A stretch of DNA of 39,144 nt from a virus, in the IMG/VR virus record IMGVR_UViG_3300008221_001529, positions 1 to 39,144 of that record. One strand, written 5' to 3'. The notes under the pieces are model-generated. The model saw only the letters and a list, made by a program, of their open reading frames with translations, had not been told where the DNA came from and did not search any database. Shown here piece by piece: positions 16,519 to 24,271 of the stretch (the stretch's first letter is position 1; every line of letters starts with the position of its first letter). A program made the position numbers and the translations under genes.

Positions 16519-17193
16519 TTACTGTTTCTGACTTACTATGCTTGCTGGGTCGATAAGGCTTTCGACATCGACATCGATAACGACCAAGTTGGGTTCACTG
16601 TGGACGCGTTTAGCCTTTTCACGAGTGAGACACACCACACGTTCTGGCTCATGATCTTTCGTATAAACTCCGTTAGCTGCATCCGACTCGTGTTCAACCA
16701 CAAGCACCAAGGTTTCGGTGAGACGATGGAACTGTATACCCGAGCGCCAAAATCCAGCGTCCGATTTAGCGCGTACTGCAAAGGCGCCAAGGATGTGCAT
16801 AGCATTACTGTCAGCGCCATCAACGACAGCATTACCTTTCGATGAATCATCTTCATTTGAAGTGTCCTGTTTAGATTGGGATAGATTTGATTGAGAGAGT
16901 TTGGCTTGCTCATCCACTTTCGCCTCAGCCTCGGCTTTAGCTTGTTCTTCTACTTGCTGTTTAGCCTTGGCTTCTTCCTGTTCCTTGGCTAACGCGTCTG
17001 CTTCTGCCTTAGTTTTTGCTTCTGCATCAACTTTGGCCTTAGCTTCATCACCACTTACTGCCGTGTTCTGTTCGGTTTTCGGCGCATTGATGGCTGTATC
17101 CGTTGCCACTGTTGCTGCTGTTGAAGCGCCATCGGCCTTAACGGTTTTGGTTTTGGCTTTGCCCGTTTGGGCTTTGGTTGATTGTCCACTCAC
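16519..17193 (-). CDS. Mu gp35-like protein with Ala/Lys/Glu-rich N-terminus
   Basis: This 224-residue protein has two parts. Residues 1-115 are low-complexity and charged (KAKVDAEAKTKAEADALAKEQEEAKAKQQVEEQAKAEAEAK), probably an extended coiled coil. The C-terminal ~95 residues carry the Mu gp35/HI1506-like pattern (AFAVRAKSDAGFWRSGIQFHRLTETLVL, where Mu relatives have 'FRRaGi.F'), then VCLTREKAKRVHSEPNLVVIDVD. It lies between major capsid and the connector and is probably virion-associated. The repetitive N-terminus creates long shadow ORFs on both strands. Confidence 0.75.
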   Translation of the reverse strand: MSGQSTKAQTGKAKTKTVKADGASTAATVATDTAINAPKTEQNTAVSGDEAKAKVDAEAKTKAEADALAKEQEEAKAKQQVEEQAKAEAEAKVDEQAKLSQSNLSQSKQDTSNEDDSSKGNAVVDGADSNAMHILGAFAVRAKSDAGFWRSGIQFHRLTETLVLVVEHESDAANGVYTKDHEPERVVCLTREKAKRVHSEPNLVVIDVDVESLIDPASIVSQKQ

Positions 17194-17272
17194 GTTGAAC
17201 TCCTTCTAAGCTGGGATAAGCGTTGGCGGTGAAGTCACACCGCCAACACTTGCTAATAAGACAAAACACGGC

Positions 17273-18169
17273 TTAAGCGATAAACGGACTCACTACAATT
17301 TCAACATCGTTGTAGTAAGGGTTTGAGTCGCCACCATCAATTAACATACGATTAATCAACTTTTTCGCAGCAGCTTCATTAGCCGGACCTACTACCAACT
17401 TAGTTGCACGCACACCTAACGGCGTTCCATCTGCACGTTTCATTTGCGCAAATAACTGTTTAGCGGCTTCATAGTTCGCTTCAGTCAGCGCTGCTTTAGA
17501 GCCAACGGCTAACTGAGGTAAAGAGAAACCTACGTTACAACGGCCATCAACACCCGCTGCCATTTCATTGTTAAACCAGGTGTACTCTTCATTCGGGTTC
17601 ATATTTTTGAACACAAATGGACGGCGATTTTGAAACACAATTGGTTTTAAAAACTTACTGTCATCAATTAAGAACCACGGCGAACCTGTGTCAGTTGATG
17701 GGTCACCAACCACGTTAGAGAACACAGATGCTGGGGTCGTGTCACGCGGGTGGTCACTATCAAAGAAGTTCTGCCCGTCAAAACATAAAGTAGTAAAACC
17801 TGCCACGAGTAGCGGGTAAGACAAGGTGTCTGGGAACATCGCCACTTGATCGCCATAGTTACGAGAAATCACTGAATAGATACCAATTTGGTCATCTTCA
17901 ATGTCTTCACGCTTAACTTTGATAGAGCTTTCAAAGGTTTTGTTAGTGATTGAATAACCGTGCTTACCGATATCCGCTAACTGACGTGCACCAATCCATT
18001 CTTTAATGCCTGGTAAATCCTTTAACCAGCCGTAATAGTTTGCTGCACCTGATGATGGAATTTCAGTCGCAATCATATTCCACTGCGGTTTAGCGGCTTC
18101 TACGCCTTGCGTAAACGCGCCAGACATTGAGACAAATAGCGCCTCTAACACTTGTGCTTCAGTAGCCAT
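17273..18169 (-). CDS. Major capsid protein, Mu gp34 (T)-like
   Basis: This 298-residue head subunit matches Mu gpT: FVSMSGAFTQGVEAAKPQWNMIATEIPSSGAANYYGWLKDLPGIKEWIGARQLADIGKHGYSITNKTFESSIKVKREDIEDD is the canonical N-terminal region. FDGQNFFDSDHP, FKNMNPNEEYTWFNNEMAAGVDGRCNVGF and NEAAAKKLINRMLI follow. It has the length of Mu T (305) and is probably HK97-fold. Its ATG overlaps the scaffold stop (TAATG), coupling scaffold and capsid synthesis. The 79-bp gap after it contains no gene. Confidence 0.95.
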   Translation of the reverse strand: MATEAQVLEALFVSMSGAFTQGVEAAKPQWNMIATEIPSSGAANYYGWLKDLPGIKEWIGARQLADIGKHGYSITNKTFESSIKVKREDIEDDQIGIYSVISRNYGDQVAMFPDTLSYPLLVAGFTTLCFDGQNFFDSDHPRDTTPASVFSNVVGDPSTDTGSPWFLIDDSKFLKPIVFQNRRPFVFKNMNPNEEYTWFNNEMAAGVDGRCNVGFSLPQLAVGSKAALTEANYEAAKQLFAQMKRADGTPLGVRATKLVVGPANEAAAKKLINRMLIDGGDSNPYYNDVEIVVSPFIA

Positions 18170-18675
18170 TATTGAGCTCCCTTACTTAAAGCCTGTTTTG
18201 CTTTTAAGAATGACTCTTGGGTCATTCCTGTTTTGCGGCACATGGCAATTTCATGATCTTCAAGTTGAGACTCTTGGCCCTCAACCTTCGGGGTTTTCTT
18301 TTGCGTATTAGTCGCAATGGCCGGAGCCGTTTTGACAAAGGCCGTGAACTGATCAACACCACCTTCACTGCGGCACATACCGATAAACATGTCCTTGTTA
18401 GCCGGTGCAATTTTTCCTTCATCAATCGCTGTTTGCACCAGGGCTGTAATCTTCTGGTCGTCGATATCTTTCAGTTTGCTTTCGGCTGTGGTGGCACGGT
18501 TAAGCGCAACAGTGTGGGTTTCAATCGGAATAAACTTATTCAAGTCCGGTGTACTGGCACGATTTAACGCTATTTCTTTGTCTTGCTTAATAGTGTTAAT
18601 CGCAACAACGGCTTGTTCTACAGTTGCATCTTCGGCAATGCCAAGTGCAGCAGCGAGTAGCTGGGGCAGCTTCAT
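18169..18675 (-). CDS. Nested scaffold protein (Mu gp33/Z-like), internal start
   Basis: In-frame ATG at 18675 (residue 153 of the protease) is preceded by AGAGGA seven bases upstream, a far better ribosome-binding site than expected inside a gene. The 168-residue product MKLPQLLAAALGIAED... is exactly the helical scaffold part, as Mu Z is nested in I. The protease later removes the scaffold from the prohead. The nested start is inferred from the sequence and the Mu precedent. Confidence 0.75.
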   Translation of the reverse strand: MKLPQLLAAALGIAEDATVEQAVVAINTIKQDKEIALNRASTPDLNKFIPIETHTVALNRATTAESKLKDIDDQKITALVQTAIDEGKIAPANKDMFIGMCRSEGGVDQFTAFVKTAPAIATNTQKKTPKVEGQESQLEDHEIAMCRKTGMTQESFLKAKQALSKGAQ

Positions 18676-19131
18676 TGGGTTGTCCTCTTTACGGTTAAGG
18701 GCGGGTACATTTAAATTGGGATCGTTGGTTAGGCCTGAACTGGCAAGCGCTAATACTTGTAGGGTGGTTTCGTCAAACGCAAACGCGGGTGAGTAGAAGG
18801 CATATTTCTTCTGCTCAATCATTTCTATGCCTTCACTGTTCCATTCAGTAAAGCCCCATACCTCACCAGCACGGTTTTCAAGCTTGGTTATCCAACCATA
18901 AGCCGGAGCAGGTTCACCTTTAGGACCTTTAATGTGCGTTGAGTGCTCAATATCAAATGGGCGTTTTTTAACAAAGTTAGCCACTACTGCATCAGGGTTA
19001 TCGTTTACCCAGCTGCGGCCATCCGTGCCAGTAAAGCGACCTGCTGGCACCATAGGCAACCATATGCCATTAGTATCTGGGGCTAATGCCGTCATGTTGA
19101 AGCAAAGCGCGGTGAGGGCTTTCACTTGCAT
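18169..19131 (-). CDS. Prohead protease with fused scaffold, Mu gp32 (I)-like
   Basis: This 320-residue protein is of the Mu I family. The N-terminal ~140 residues are the serine-type maturation protease (VPAGRFTGTDGRSW, then KKRPFDIEHSTHIK with the candidate catalytic His, and KKYAFYSPAFAFDE with the candidate Ser). The C-terminal ~165 residues are the helical scaffold (NTIKQDKEIALNRASTPDL, AESKLKDIDDQKITALVQTAIDEGKI), ending DHEIAMCRKTGMTQESFLKAKQALS. It is translated whole as the protease, and a nested start at 18675 gives the scaffold alone. It follows the moron cassette and its terminator, so it must have its own promoter or receive readthrough. Confidence 0.9.
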   Translation of the reverse strand: MQVKALTALCFNMTALAPDTNGIWLPMVPAGRFTGTDGRSWVNDNPDAVVANFVKKRPFDIEHSTHIKGPKGEPAPAYGWITKLENRAGEVWGFTEWNSEGIEMIEQKKYAFYSPAFAFDETTLQVLALASSGLTNDPNLNVPALNRKEDNPMKLPQLLAAALGIAEDATVEQAVVAINTIKQDKEIALNRASTPDLNKFIPIETHTVALNRATTAESKLKDIDDQKITALVQTAIDEGKIAPANKDMFIGMCRSEGGVDQFTAFVKTAPAIATNTQKKTPKVEGQESQLEDHEIAMCRKTGMTQESFLKAKQALSKGAQ

Positions 19132-19221
19132 GGTTAAACTCCGGTTAAGAATTACATAGCAACCTCCAATCGTGGTTGGTATGGGAAATCTGCTATTGAT
19201 TAACGTTGGAGTTCAGCATGC

Positions 19222-19260
19222 AAAAAAAAAGCAACTGACGATAAATAACGTCAATTGCTT
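19222..19260 (-). terminator. Strong terminator after the SLATT-like cassette
   Basis: On the minus strand AAGCAATTGACG and CGTCAGTTGCTT form a 12-bp stem (one G-U pair) with an 8-nt loop, followed by at least seven Ts. It lies ~30 bp downstream of the 2-TM gene and would stop cassette transcription before the protease gene. Confidence 0.9.
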
Positions 19261-19289
19261 ACAATGAGAAGGGTGAAAAGTGATGGGGT

Positions 19290-19811
19290 TTAGCTATACA
19301 ACCACGATATTACATATTGGTATGAGGTAAGAACAACCTTTCTGTCATCACCAAGATCATAAACCTTAACTAATTCATTGTTGCACTTATGCATCAAGGC
19401 TTCAATTATTGGAGGTTCTTCTACTTCTATCGCTATACGTTTTGCTGTTAACGATTTTTGCTCACATTCATAAATAAAATCACGACCAGATAACTCAAGT
19501 TCAAGCTGTAAATATTTTTGACGTAAAGAGGCATGCAGTGTGGTTTTGGATTTAGAGTCTACTACTAATTCTAACGTTTGGATTAACGCAACTGCACAAG
19601 CTAAAAATTGTGCTGTTCTCATATCGCTATTATAAATAGTAGCAAACGCGGCTGAACTCATGATAAGTGAGAAGGCGGTGACAAACTTGCCAAAACGTGC
19701 ATAACAATTTTGCATGTGCATATGGTAGCGCACGCCCAATTGAGTATTCCATAACAACAACCAATGACGGTTTAAATCATCATCAGTTGGTATCTGTTTG
19801 GTGTCAGTCAT
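19290..19811 (-). CDS. SLATT-like two-transmembrane cargo protein (candidate defence or exclusion)
   Basis: This 173-residue protein has an N-terminal helix (LNRHWLLLWNTQLGVRYHMHMQNCYARFGKF), two closely spaced membrane segments at about 41-60 (FVTAFSLIMSSAAFATI) and 66-84 (AQFLACAVALIQTLELVV), then a cytosolic helical tail rich in charged residues (LHASLRQKYLQLELELSGRD...KRIAIEVEEPP). This layout matches SLATT-type 2-TM effector domains, believed to form pores in nucleotide-dependent immune systems. It has no counterpart in Mu. AAGGGG lies six bases before ATG 19811, and a 60-residue ORF ends 8 bp upstream. Terminators flank the pair. Family membership is inferred from topology, not from a clear motif. 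Confidence 0.6.
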   Translation of the reverse strand: MTDTKQIPTDDDLNRHWLLLWNTQLGVRYHMHMQNCYARFGKFVTAFSLIMSSAAFATIYNSDMRTAQFLACAVALIQTLELVVDSKSKTTLHASLRQKYLQLELELSGRDFIYECEQKSLTAKRIAIEVEEPPIIEALMHKCNNELVKVYDLGDDRKVVLTSYQYVISWLYS

Positions 19812-19819
19812 ACAACCCC

Positions 19820-20002
19820 TTATTTCTTAGTTGGGTTTCCTGTTGGTCTAGGTGGAGTAGATGCGCTTTGAAGTATTGTTGTTTGGTTTTTATTACCGCT
19901 ACTCTCATTGATTCCAAATATTGGTCGCTGGCTATCACCAGTTGATTGACGATTACTATCAGGTCTAGGTTTAGGTTGAGCAGTATCATTTTTATTTGTC
20001 AT
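19820..20002 (-). CDS. Small Pro/Ser/Asn-rich protein paired with the 2-TM gene
   Basis: This is a 60-residue, polar, apparently disordered ORF: MTNKNDTAQPKPRPDSNRQ at the start and PPRPTGNPTKK at the end. It lacks membrane segments. It ends eight bases before the SLATT-like gene, with the latter's ribosome-binding site directly following the stop, so co-expression is likely. Its own ribosome-binding site is weak (AAGAGA, ten bases upstream). A second frame over the same bases (19804..19989) is open but would overlap the 2-TM gene start, and I prefer this one. It could be a leader, inhibitor or partner of the 2-TM protein; I do not recognise it. Confidence 0.5.
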   Translation of the reverse strand: MTNKNDTAQPKPRPDSNRQSTGDSQRPIFGINESSGNKNQTTILQSASTPPRPTGNPTKK

Positions 20003-20054
20003 AATCCAAATTTCTCTTGAGGTAGTTTAAAAGTGAGTGCTTAAAGATTACCCT

Positions 20055-20091
20055 AAAAAAATAGATTGGCAAGCACACAACAGCAAGCCAA
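20055..20091 (-). terminator. Probable terminator before the cargo cassette
   Basis: On the minus strand TTGGC-tt-GC and GC-tt-GCCAA pair around TGTTGTGT (20066-20091), and seven Ts follow at 20055-20061. The internal T-T mismatches weaken it. It lies ~100 bp after the gp30 stop and ~55 bp before the small cassette ORF, so the cassette needs its own promoter. I see TTGCCA (-35-like) near the T-tract but no convincing -10. Confidence 0.5.
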
Positions 20092-20115
20092 CCTAAAACA
20101 TCCTGTGCAACCCCG

Positions 20116-20132
20116 TTTAAACTCTGTTTAAA
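20116..20132. promoter_or_regulatory. 17-bp dyad TTTAAAC-N3-GTTTAAA, copy 2 (before cargo cassette)
   Basis: TTTAAAC, TCT, GTTTAAA. A further GTTTAAAC octamer lies at 20146-20153. The site is in the 184-bp gap between the gp30 homologue and the cassette. Read on the minus strand its 19-bp context differs from the copy at 37467-37485 at only two positions. Probably a shared regulator-binding site. Confidence 0.5.
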
Positions 20133-20186
20133 TCTTCCTAGAAACGTTTAAACTTTTTCCAGAGTAACATTGTAGCCATTAACACA

Positions 20187-20975
20187 TTACACATCGTTAG
20201 AGAGCGTTTGGCGCATTCGTGCTTCTTTAGTTGCAAGGTCATCTGCAAGTAGCTTTTCACGTCCTTTGCCAGGATTATAATTCCAGCCTGGTTCAATACC
20301 TTCAGGTAAGGTTTCTACTTCACCCGTGCGCTTATTCAACCACTGCTTATTTTTACCTGCTGGTGATGTTGTGGTTACAGTGCCAGCGGCAATCAGCTTA
20401 TCGGCTTCATACTGTGATACCTGGCGTATCCAACATTTACAGCCCCAGCCGTTGGGCGTCATGTGTACGTCCCACCATGGGTCATCTGCAGGTAACAAGG
20501 TGTTATTCCACTTAACATGAGCAATGCGGTGATTTTCACTCGGGCCTAGTTGATACAGCAAATACGGCAGTATTCGTTTATTACGCTGAATACGCTCCCA
20601 CTGACCAGCAGAACGTGCCGTTCTCATATTGGTTTTATAAATGGTCTTTAAACGGCCTTCACTGCCCAGTTGAACCAGCTTAGTCTCCAAAGTTAAAGGA
20701 TCTTCCATTGTTTGGACTCCCCACCAACCCGACTTAACCAGTAATGGCTTGAGGATATCGCGAAACTGCTCAAACGTTTGGCCGCTCGCAATCGCATCTT
20801 CAACGATTTGCTTAACATCAACTAGCAAGTCAGCATTAAGCATTTTAGCCACAGTAAACGCATTGGCTTGTTCTTGTTTCCACACATCACGATAATCAAA
20901 GCCTGGCGTAATACCTTTACGTTTGAACCAGGCGAGTGCTTCCTTGGGAATTAAACCAATGCCAGTATCAGCCAT
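20187..20975 (-). CDS. Head morphogenesis protein, Mu gp30 (F)-like
   Basis: This 262-residue MuF-family minor head protein is associated with the portal vertex. The signature SENHRIAHVKWNNTLLPADDPWWDVHMTPNGWGCKCWIRQVS sits near residue 150-195, with the usual His, Asp and paired Cys. The N-terminus is helical (PKEALAWFKRKGITPGFDYRDVWKQEQANAFTVAKM). The C-terminus ends in a short charged tail (GWNYNPGKGREKLLADDLATKE). It overlaps the portal gene by eight bases. It is shorter than Mu F, lacking a long C-terminal extension. Confidence 0.9.
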   Translation of the reverse strand: MADTGIGLIPKEALAWFKRKGITPGFDYRDVWKQEQANAFTVAKMLNADLLVDVKQIVEDAIASGQTFEQFRDILKPLLVKSGWWGVQTMEDPLTLETKLVQLGSEGRLKTIYKTNMRTARSAGQWERIQRNKRILPYLLYQLGPSENHRIAHVKWNNTLLPADDPWWDVHMTPNGWGCKCWIRQVSQYEADKLIAAGTVTTTSPAGKNKQWLNKRTGEVETLPEGIEPGWNYNPGKGREKLLADDLATKEARMRQTLSNDV

Positions 20976-22518
20976 CTTGGGTGTCTCCTAGGCCGCGCAG
21001 CTGAAACATGTATTGCGCCATTTGTGCAATAAACTGCTCGGCACCAAGCTGCTCTTGCAGGGCAGGTAAACCGGCTGTAAAAGCTTCAAAGCTAGCAGAC
21101 TTGTTGGCCAGCTCAATAATCGGGTTCATAAACTCGTCGGCCACTTGTTCCCACTCATTCATGGCCTCATTGGTCAGCAAGTCAATCTCAGTATCAGCAG
21201 TATTCATCACGCGGTTGAATGCAATACTGCGGTTGGTGGCAATGGGTAACGGTTGCATGCCAACGTCTTGCAAAGGCAGTAATGTGTCTTCACCTTCTGC
21301 CACCGCGCTTAATCCAAACTTATCGGCCATGTCAGATGCAGACACTTTTAGCCCACGGTCAATTAAGGGTACTAGGCTATCGACTAACATTTTTAAGTCT
21401 TCTGGCTCTGGTACCTTAATTCTCACCTTAGGGTAACGCTGCTGTACGCCCCAATTTAAAATGATAAACGGTTTGATCAAGTACTCATTGATTGACGACT
21501 CAAGCTGACGCGCATCCCACTTGGCAATATCAATCCGCACTTCGTTATGCACAGTGGCCTGTGATTGCGAACTACCATTGTCGGCGGTCATGGTTTGTCC
21601 GAGAACCGCTTTTGATACTTGCTCGTCACACCAACGGACCATGTTCTCAAACAGGGTATTACCGCCATTGCCTTTAGCAGTCTCAATCAATTCAATTTTC
21701 ATCGACTCTGGGATAACCGCACCGGCATCACTGGCGATTCGACCAATGGCATTAATCAGCGTACTAATGTCATCAGTGCTGGCGTTCGCGCCGTACTTAC
21801 CAATGCGCACCGGAATACCAAACACCTCAGCAAAGGCCCACCAATCGCGAATTGTGAATGACTTAAGCATGTACATCACAGCCACTAAACGCGCTAAGCC
21901 ATTACGCCACACACTGCCAGATTTAGATCGCGGCGTATGAATAATAAATTTGTACGGCTCTAACGGGGCACCTTTTGGCGCATCTTCACTAATCAGCAGT
22001 ATTTGTTCAAGGGTCTCTTGGTCTTGACGCAAGTAGCGCGGGTCAACCCATTTATAGTCCTGCGGCTTCCACGGTGTGGACTTGGTGTCCCACAGTATTT
22101 GCACCACGGCCACCCCTTTACCTAAGCCATCAAGTAAATCAAAAAACAACTCAGGTATTGCGTCATCTTCCATTATTTCCCGCACGCGCTCGGCCATCAG
22201 CACATCGCTAGCATCTTCACTTGCTGCTTCAACGGTTGGGGCAATAGCTGCCACTGCCAGTTTACGGGTGCGCAGCTGCGCAGAGTAATGTAAGTCGCGT
22301 TCTTCAATTTCTTCAGCCAGTGTCATGTAAGCTTCAGGATCTTCGCCATCAATCACACTTCGCAATACGGTAGCTAAACGTTGTGGCGTTAAGGTTGTTG
22401 CAACACTTGCAGGGCTGGGTTTACGCACACCCGTGGTATAGGCTTTGGCAATATCTTCGCTCATGACCTGTTTATCTACTTTAAATGGCTTGCCATTCGC
22501 ATCTAAAATCATACTCAT
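20968..22518 (-). CDS. Portal protein, Mu gp29-like (DUF935)
   Basis: This 516-residue DUF935 portal forms the DNA entry ring. Key segments are RLATVLRSVIDGEDPEAYMTLAEEIEERDLHYSAQLRTRKLAVAAI, FDLLDGLGKGVAVVQILWD, the WAFAEVFGIPVRIGKYG core, and WCDEQVSKAVLGQTMTADNGSSQSQATVHNEVR. Length agrees with Mu gp29. ATG 22518 overlaps the terminase TGA (ATGA). The next gene is the F homologue, the standard terminase-portal-F order. Confidence 0.95.
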   Translation of the reverse strand: MSMILDANGKPFKVDKQVMSEDIAKAYTTGVRKPSPASVATTLTPQRLATVLRSVIDGEDPEAYMTLAEEIEERDLHYSAQLRTRKLAVAAIAPTVEAASEDASDVLMAERVREIMEDDAIPELFFDLLDGLGKGVAVVQILWDTKSTPWKPQDYKWVDPRYLRQDQETLEQILLISEDAPKGAPLEPYKFIIHTPRSKSGSVWRNGLARLVAVMYMLKSFTIRDWWAFAEVFGIPVRIGKYGANASTDDISTLINAIGRIASDAGAVIPESMKIELIETAKGNGGNTLFENMVRWCDEQVSKAVLGQTMTADNGSSQSQATVHNEVRIDIAKWDARQLESSINEYLIKPFIILNWGVQQRYPKVRIKVPEPEDLKMLVDSLVPLIDRGLKVSASDMADKFGLSAVAEGEDTLLPLQDVGMQPLPIATNRSIAFNRVMNTADTEIDLLTNEAMNEWEQVADEFMNPIIELANKSASFEAFTAGLPALQEQLGAEQFIAQMAQYMFQLRGLGDTQDG

Positions 22519-24074
22519 AATCTAATTCCTTTACCGCGCAAGTCATGCTGCGGCATATCGTCGAATCGGTTGTTATCTGCGGCTGTGCCAAAGAACTTGC
22601 GGTGTTGCTCATCTTGCTCGGCTTTAATGGTGTGCAGTTCGTAGCGAGTAATGTCTGCTTTGGATGCCAAGATCCCTAAAAAGATAGCCACCGCGCTATC
22701 GCCGTGGCGCTTGTTGCCGTCACTGCCTGTGGTGCGGCTATCATCAATGCCTGGCACACCTCGATAGATTTGTATCTGGCCTAAGTCGGTAATCACATCC
22801 TCATGCCTAGGCAGCAAGATCTCATCGTCTTCAAACAGGGCTTTAAAGCGCGGCATATTCTCGCGATAAAAAGCCACCGACAGCATGACCTCAACCACCT
22901 CAGCGCCATATCTATAACGGGCTTGCTCGGCTAAGTACTGGCCGTTACCCCGCGCATCAAGATAAATACCATCACGCCTTGGCAGGCGATCACAGATGTA
23001 ATACAGCGCTTGTTCTTGCTGCTTAAACGGCACGTTTTTTAACTCAACTAAAAACGGCACAGTGCGCTTAGTGTTTTCTTCCACCGTGATTGGGGCGAAC
23101 ACGGTTAAGTCGCCACTCCGCGCAAAGTCTTCACCGAGTGCATGGCGTAGATTTACTGGCAAGTCATTAAGCACAGGCTCAACGGATTGCTCTAACCACT
23201 CTTGCATCTCACCCTTACGGGCATGTTCGCTGGCTTGGTTAAATAAGGTTGAACCCGTAAAGCGCAACACGGGGGCATCGAGTATTGCGGCACGTTCACG
23301 CAGGCCACGGCTAATGTAAGCACCGCCGCCATTTTTAGGGACACAGTAGTATTCTTCTAATGCATCTTCTTCGGTGGCAGTGTCTTTAAGAAGGTTGGAT
23401 TTCCATTGGTCTTCTGCTTCTTGCGTCCATACCATACTTTTAACTTGGCAAATTCGCTTATATAAGCCATCACGGCAAGCATCATCTAAAGTTATGGTAT
23501 GGATTGAATAGCGCTTTTTATCTGCGCGTGAATCATTAATTAATTGATTAAAAAGGTTATCAACGCCGTTATGGGTTGAGATTAACCGTACCTTTGCGCC
23601 CCACATTGTTAATGCCAAAGCCGCCTTGAGTACTTCAGCAAGACGCTCGTGAAATGCTGCTTCGTCTATGGTCACACAACCTTGCATACCACGAAGATTA
23701 GATGGGTTACTCGATAGTGCCTGCACTTTAAAGCCTGAGGCAAAGTACACAACGAAGGTCAGAATTTCTTTATTGCCATCGTCATCAAGAAAGACTTCTT
23801 CCTGTACATCTTGAGCAGCATAGTTAAAAGCCTTGGCCCACATAGCCACAGCGTCAATAAACTCCCGCGCCATTTCTTTATTAGAGCCAACATAAAAATG
23901 ATGAGTCCCGCCAGCCGCCTTAGACTTAGAAGCCGTTAATGCAGCGTCCGCAGCTTCTGCCCATGTGATACCTGTACGACGGCTTTTTTCAGCTATCTTT
24001 AGCGGTGAGTCATCTTCAATCCAACGCTTTTGATAGGGCAATAATACATCTTGCTCGCAGAACTCATAGGCCAT
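22515..24074 (-). CDS. Terminase large subunit, Mu gp28-like
   Basis: This 519-residue packaging motor has an N-terminal ATPase with a degenerate Walker A (KSRRTGITW, 30-38), Walker B with catalytic Glu (VTIDEAA, 134-140) and coupling motif (LISTHNG, 164-170). The C-terminal RNase H-like nuclease shows acidic residues D316 (GEDFARSGD), D373 (YLDARGNGQ) and D459 (HGDSAVA). I chose ATG 24074 with GAGG five bases upstream. The longer frame would overlap the 64-residue gene that ends at 24077. It cuts and packages host-linked Mu-type DNA by headful. All motifs look intact. Confidence 0.95.
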   Translation of the reverse strand: MAYEFCEQDVLLPYQKRWIEDDSPLKIAEKSRRTGITWAEAADAALTASKSKAAGGTHHFYVGSNKEMAREFIDAVAMWAKAFNYAAQDVQEEVFLDDDGNKEILTFVVYFASGFKVQALSSNPSNLRGMQGCVTIDEAAFHERLAEVLKAALALTMWGAKVRLISTHNGVDNLFNQLINDSRADKKRYSIHTITLDDACRDGLYKRICQVKSMVWTQEAEDQWKSNLLKDTATEEDALEEYYCVPKNGGGAYISRGLRERAAILDAPVLRFTGSTLFNQASEHARKGEMQEWLEQSVEPVLNDLPVNLRHALGEDFARSGDLTVFAPITVEENTKRTVPFLVELKNVPFKQQEQALYYICDRLPRRDGIYLDARGNGQYLAEQARYRYGAEVVEVMLSVAFYRENMPRFKALFEDDEILLPRHEDVITDLGQIQIYRGVPGIDDSRTTGSDGNKRHGDSAVAIFLGILASKADITRYELHTIKAEQDEQHRKFFGTAADNNRFDDMPQHDLRGKGIRL

Positions 24075-24076
24075 AA

Positions 24077-24271
24077 CTACCTCACCAACAATGCGCGAAC
24101 AGCACAATCTTTAGCTTCAAGCAATTTTCTCATAGCCATTTGGCTTTCTTCATTTTCAGGTAATTCATTAGCTAGCGTCTCAGCAAGCTCTGCAAAAGGT
24201 TTACTTACTGCTTGCAAATGTGGCGGTAAATGTTGGTACTTAAAAAATTCAATCGTCGTTGGTTTAAACAT
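24077..24271 (-). CDS. 64-residue helical protein between terminases, Acb2/Tad1-hairpin-like candidate
   Basis: A short conserved-looking protein: FFKYQHLPPHLQAVSKPFAE followed by LAETLANELPENEESQMAMRKLLEAKDCAVRALL. It should fold as two long helices, the second with the pattern 'E..(A/L)L.KLLEAKD.AVRA'. This recalls the phage Acb2/Tad1 hairpin proteins (pattern 'REqSLAlTkLEEA..wAn.AiaR'), which sequester cyclic nucleotides of CBASS or Thoeris immunity. The similarity is in spacing and key Leu/Glu/Ala positions and is not proof. The gene exactly fills the space between the terminases, overlapping the small-subunit stop by one base and ending 2 bp before the large-subunit start. It could equally be a packaging accessory. 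Confidence 0.6.
   Translation of the reverse strand: MFKPTTIEFFKYQHLPPHLQAVSKPFAELAETLANELPENEESQMAMRKLLEAKDCAVRALLVR

Noticed and set aside
16519-17209. Long ORFs in other frames (16536..16913 minus, 16901..17209 plus) over the gp35-like gene
   Set aside because: They arise from the repetitive Ala/Lys/Glu codons of the real gene and have no ribosome-binding site or family pattern.
18217-19159. Several plus-strand ORFs over the protease/scaffold gene
   Set aside because: The opposite strand carries a clear Mu I homologue, and these have no independent support.
19804-19989. 61-residue ORF in a second frame of the cassette leader
   Set aside because: It overlaps the 2-TM gene start and is less well placed than the 20002..19820 frame, although both are open.
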